Part shown: positions 63,454 through 64,000 of the stretch, in pieces
Numbering within the stretch: position 1 is the stretch's first letter
Layout of the letters: every line of letters begins with the position of its first letter
NCBI RefSeq assembly: GCF_037975245.1
Contig: NC_092567.1
Location: forward strand, 14,338,876-14,402,875
Origin: Apostichopus japonicus
Taxonomy: Eukaryota; Echinodermata; Holothuroidea; Aspidochirotida; Stichopodidae
Length of the DNA: 64,000 nt
Direction: 5' to 3'
Translations under genes and position numbers: made by a program
Notes under the pieces: model-generated
Database searches by the model: none
What the model was told of the DNA's origin: nothing
What the model saw: the letters and a program-made list of their open reading frames with translations, nothing else

Positions 63454-64000
63454 TATAGCCTATTACAAGTATACAGTTGGCCACTGCGTAATAAAATACA
63501 TATTGCCTACCTAACCGCACTCGAGCTCTATGGAATGTCACGAACCGTATGCACAACAACGTCGACAACGTTCGTTCTCATCCTTTCTATGATTCGTCCT
63601 AAGTTGTTGCACGAACAGCATATTATGAAGCTAGCTAGCAATCGTACGTGATACGCACTTCCTATAATAATTATTACACTGCTAATACACTGCGATAACG
63701 ATATTTGTTGTTAGGCCACTGCATATCTGGCTATATTACAAAATATGAAAGTTTATATTGTCCATCAGTTAAGTTCGTCAAATGTATTAAAGTCCAGACA
63801 TTGGACAATAAACAAGAATCATCCTACTGGAAAAATTGTAAAAGAGCGCTATGTTTGTCTTTCTGATATATTATGCAAAAGAACATGTAAAAGAATTCAA
63901 ACAGGATACAAAATCTGCTGATAATGATATCATATGATCAGGGGCGTAGCCAGTATGTAGCACTGTAGGCCCGGGCCTACATTTGTTTTGGCCAAGTTAT

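Larger units (their letters stand above)
62540..64000. mobile_element. Second copy of the 56805 hAT-type element, cut by the window end
   Basis: Starts CAGGGACGTAGCCAGG and matches 56805-57560 over nearly its whole length, except for a 680-bp insertion at 62774-63453. Its right end lies outside the window. Confidence 0.85.

Overview
This is eukaryotic nuclear DNA: spliced genes with GT/AG introns, long microsatellites, minisatellites, LINEs, a Penelope-like element and many nested hAT-type DNA transposons. The gene and repeat content fits a marine invertebrate, most likely a deuterostome such as an echinoderm. That placement is inference; nothing in the window proves the species. There are no bacterial operons, CRISPR arrays or phage.

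Layout. (1) 2.2-14.6 kb, minus strand: a complete eight-exon gamma-glutamyl hydrolase gene (folate polyglutamate hydrolysis), reconstructed exon by exon with every splice phase matching (324 aa). Its introns hold a 650-bp ATG/ATC microsatellite next to a splice donor, a 1-kb polypurine/polypyrimidine tract, a partial duplicate of exon 5 broken by a transposon, a LINE remnant and a tRNA-Ser-like sequence. About 125 bp upstream of its start codon lies a 44-bp minisatellite of about 20 units, many carrying a CCAAT box in gene orientation. Below the gene lies a Penelope-like retroelement remnant with a hammerhead-ribozyme-like core. (2) 15.6-27.5 kb: three degenerate copies of one transposon-like sequence that share stop codons. 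(3) 27.9-29.2 kb: a 37-bp minisatellite with higher-order structure, followed by a MITE carrying telomere-like repeats. (4) 31.2-45.8 kb and 48.8-54.5 kb: a tandem segmental duplication, each copy holding a five-exon PIM-like serine/threonine kinase gene. Copy 2 (49052-52497) is intact, 453 aa. Copy 1 (31476-39770) is split inside exon 4 by a 4.8-kb LINE whose tail is 1.6 kb of GATA/GACA repeat, and it has a stop codon just after the insertion. Both copies are followed by degenerate tandem repeats derived from the kinase C-terminal coding sequence plus 3' UTR, and then by a 24/25-bp minisatellite. (5) 41.4-45.1 kb, 46.3-48.5 kb and 56.8-64 kb: nested hAT-type elements, several with matching 8-bp target duplications, and many copies of a short interspersed core. 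(6) 59.05-59.56 kb: an unidentified open reading frame that looks like a terminal exon.

How the parts relate. The two real gene loci (GGH and the PIM-like kinase) look functionally unrelated. The main story is genome dynamics: duplication of a kinase locus, its disruption by a LINE, and heavy tandem-repeat growth in gene introns and flanks. No wholly new multi-gene system was found. The most unusual signals are the CCAAT-carrying minisatellite upstream of GGH, the coding-derived 3' repeat array of the kinases with their altered catalytic motifs, and the hammerhead-like core of the Penelope remnant.
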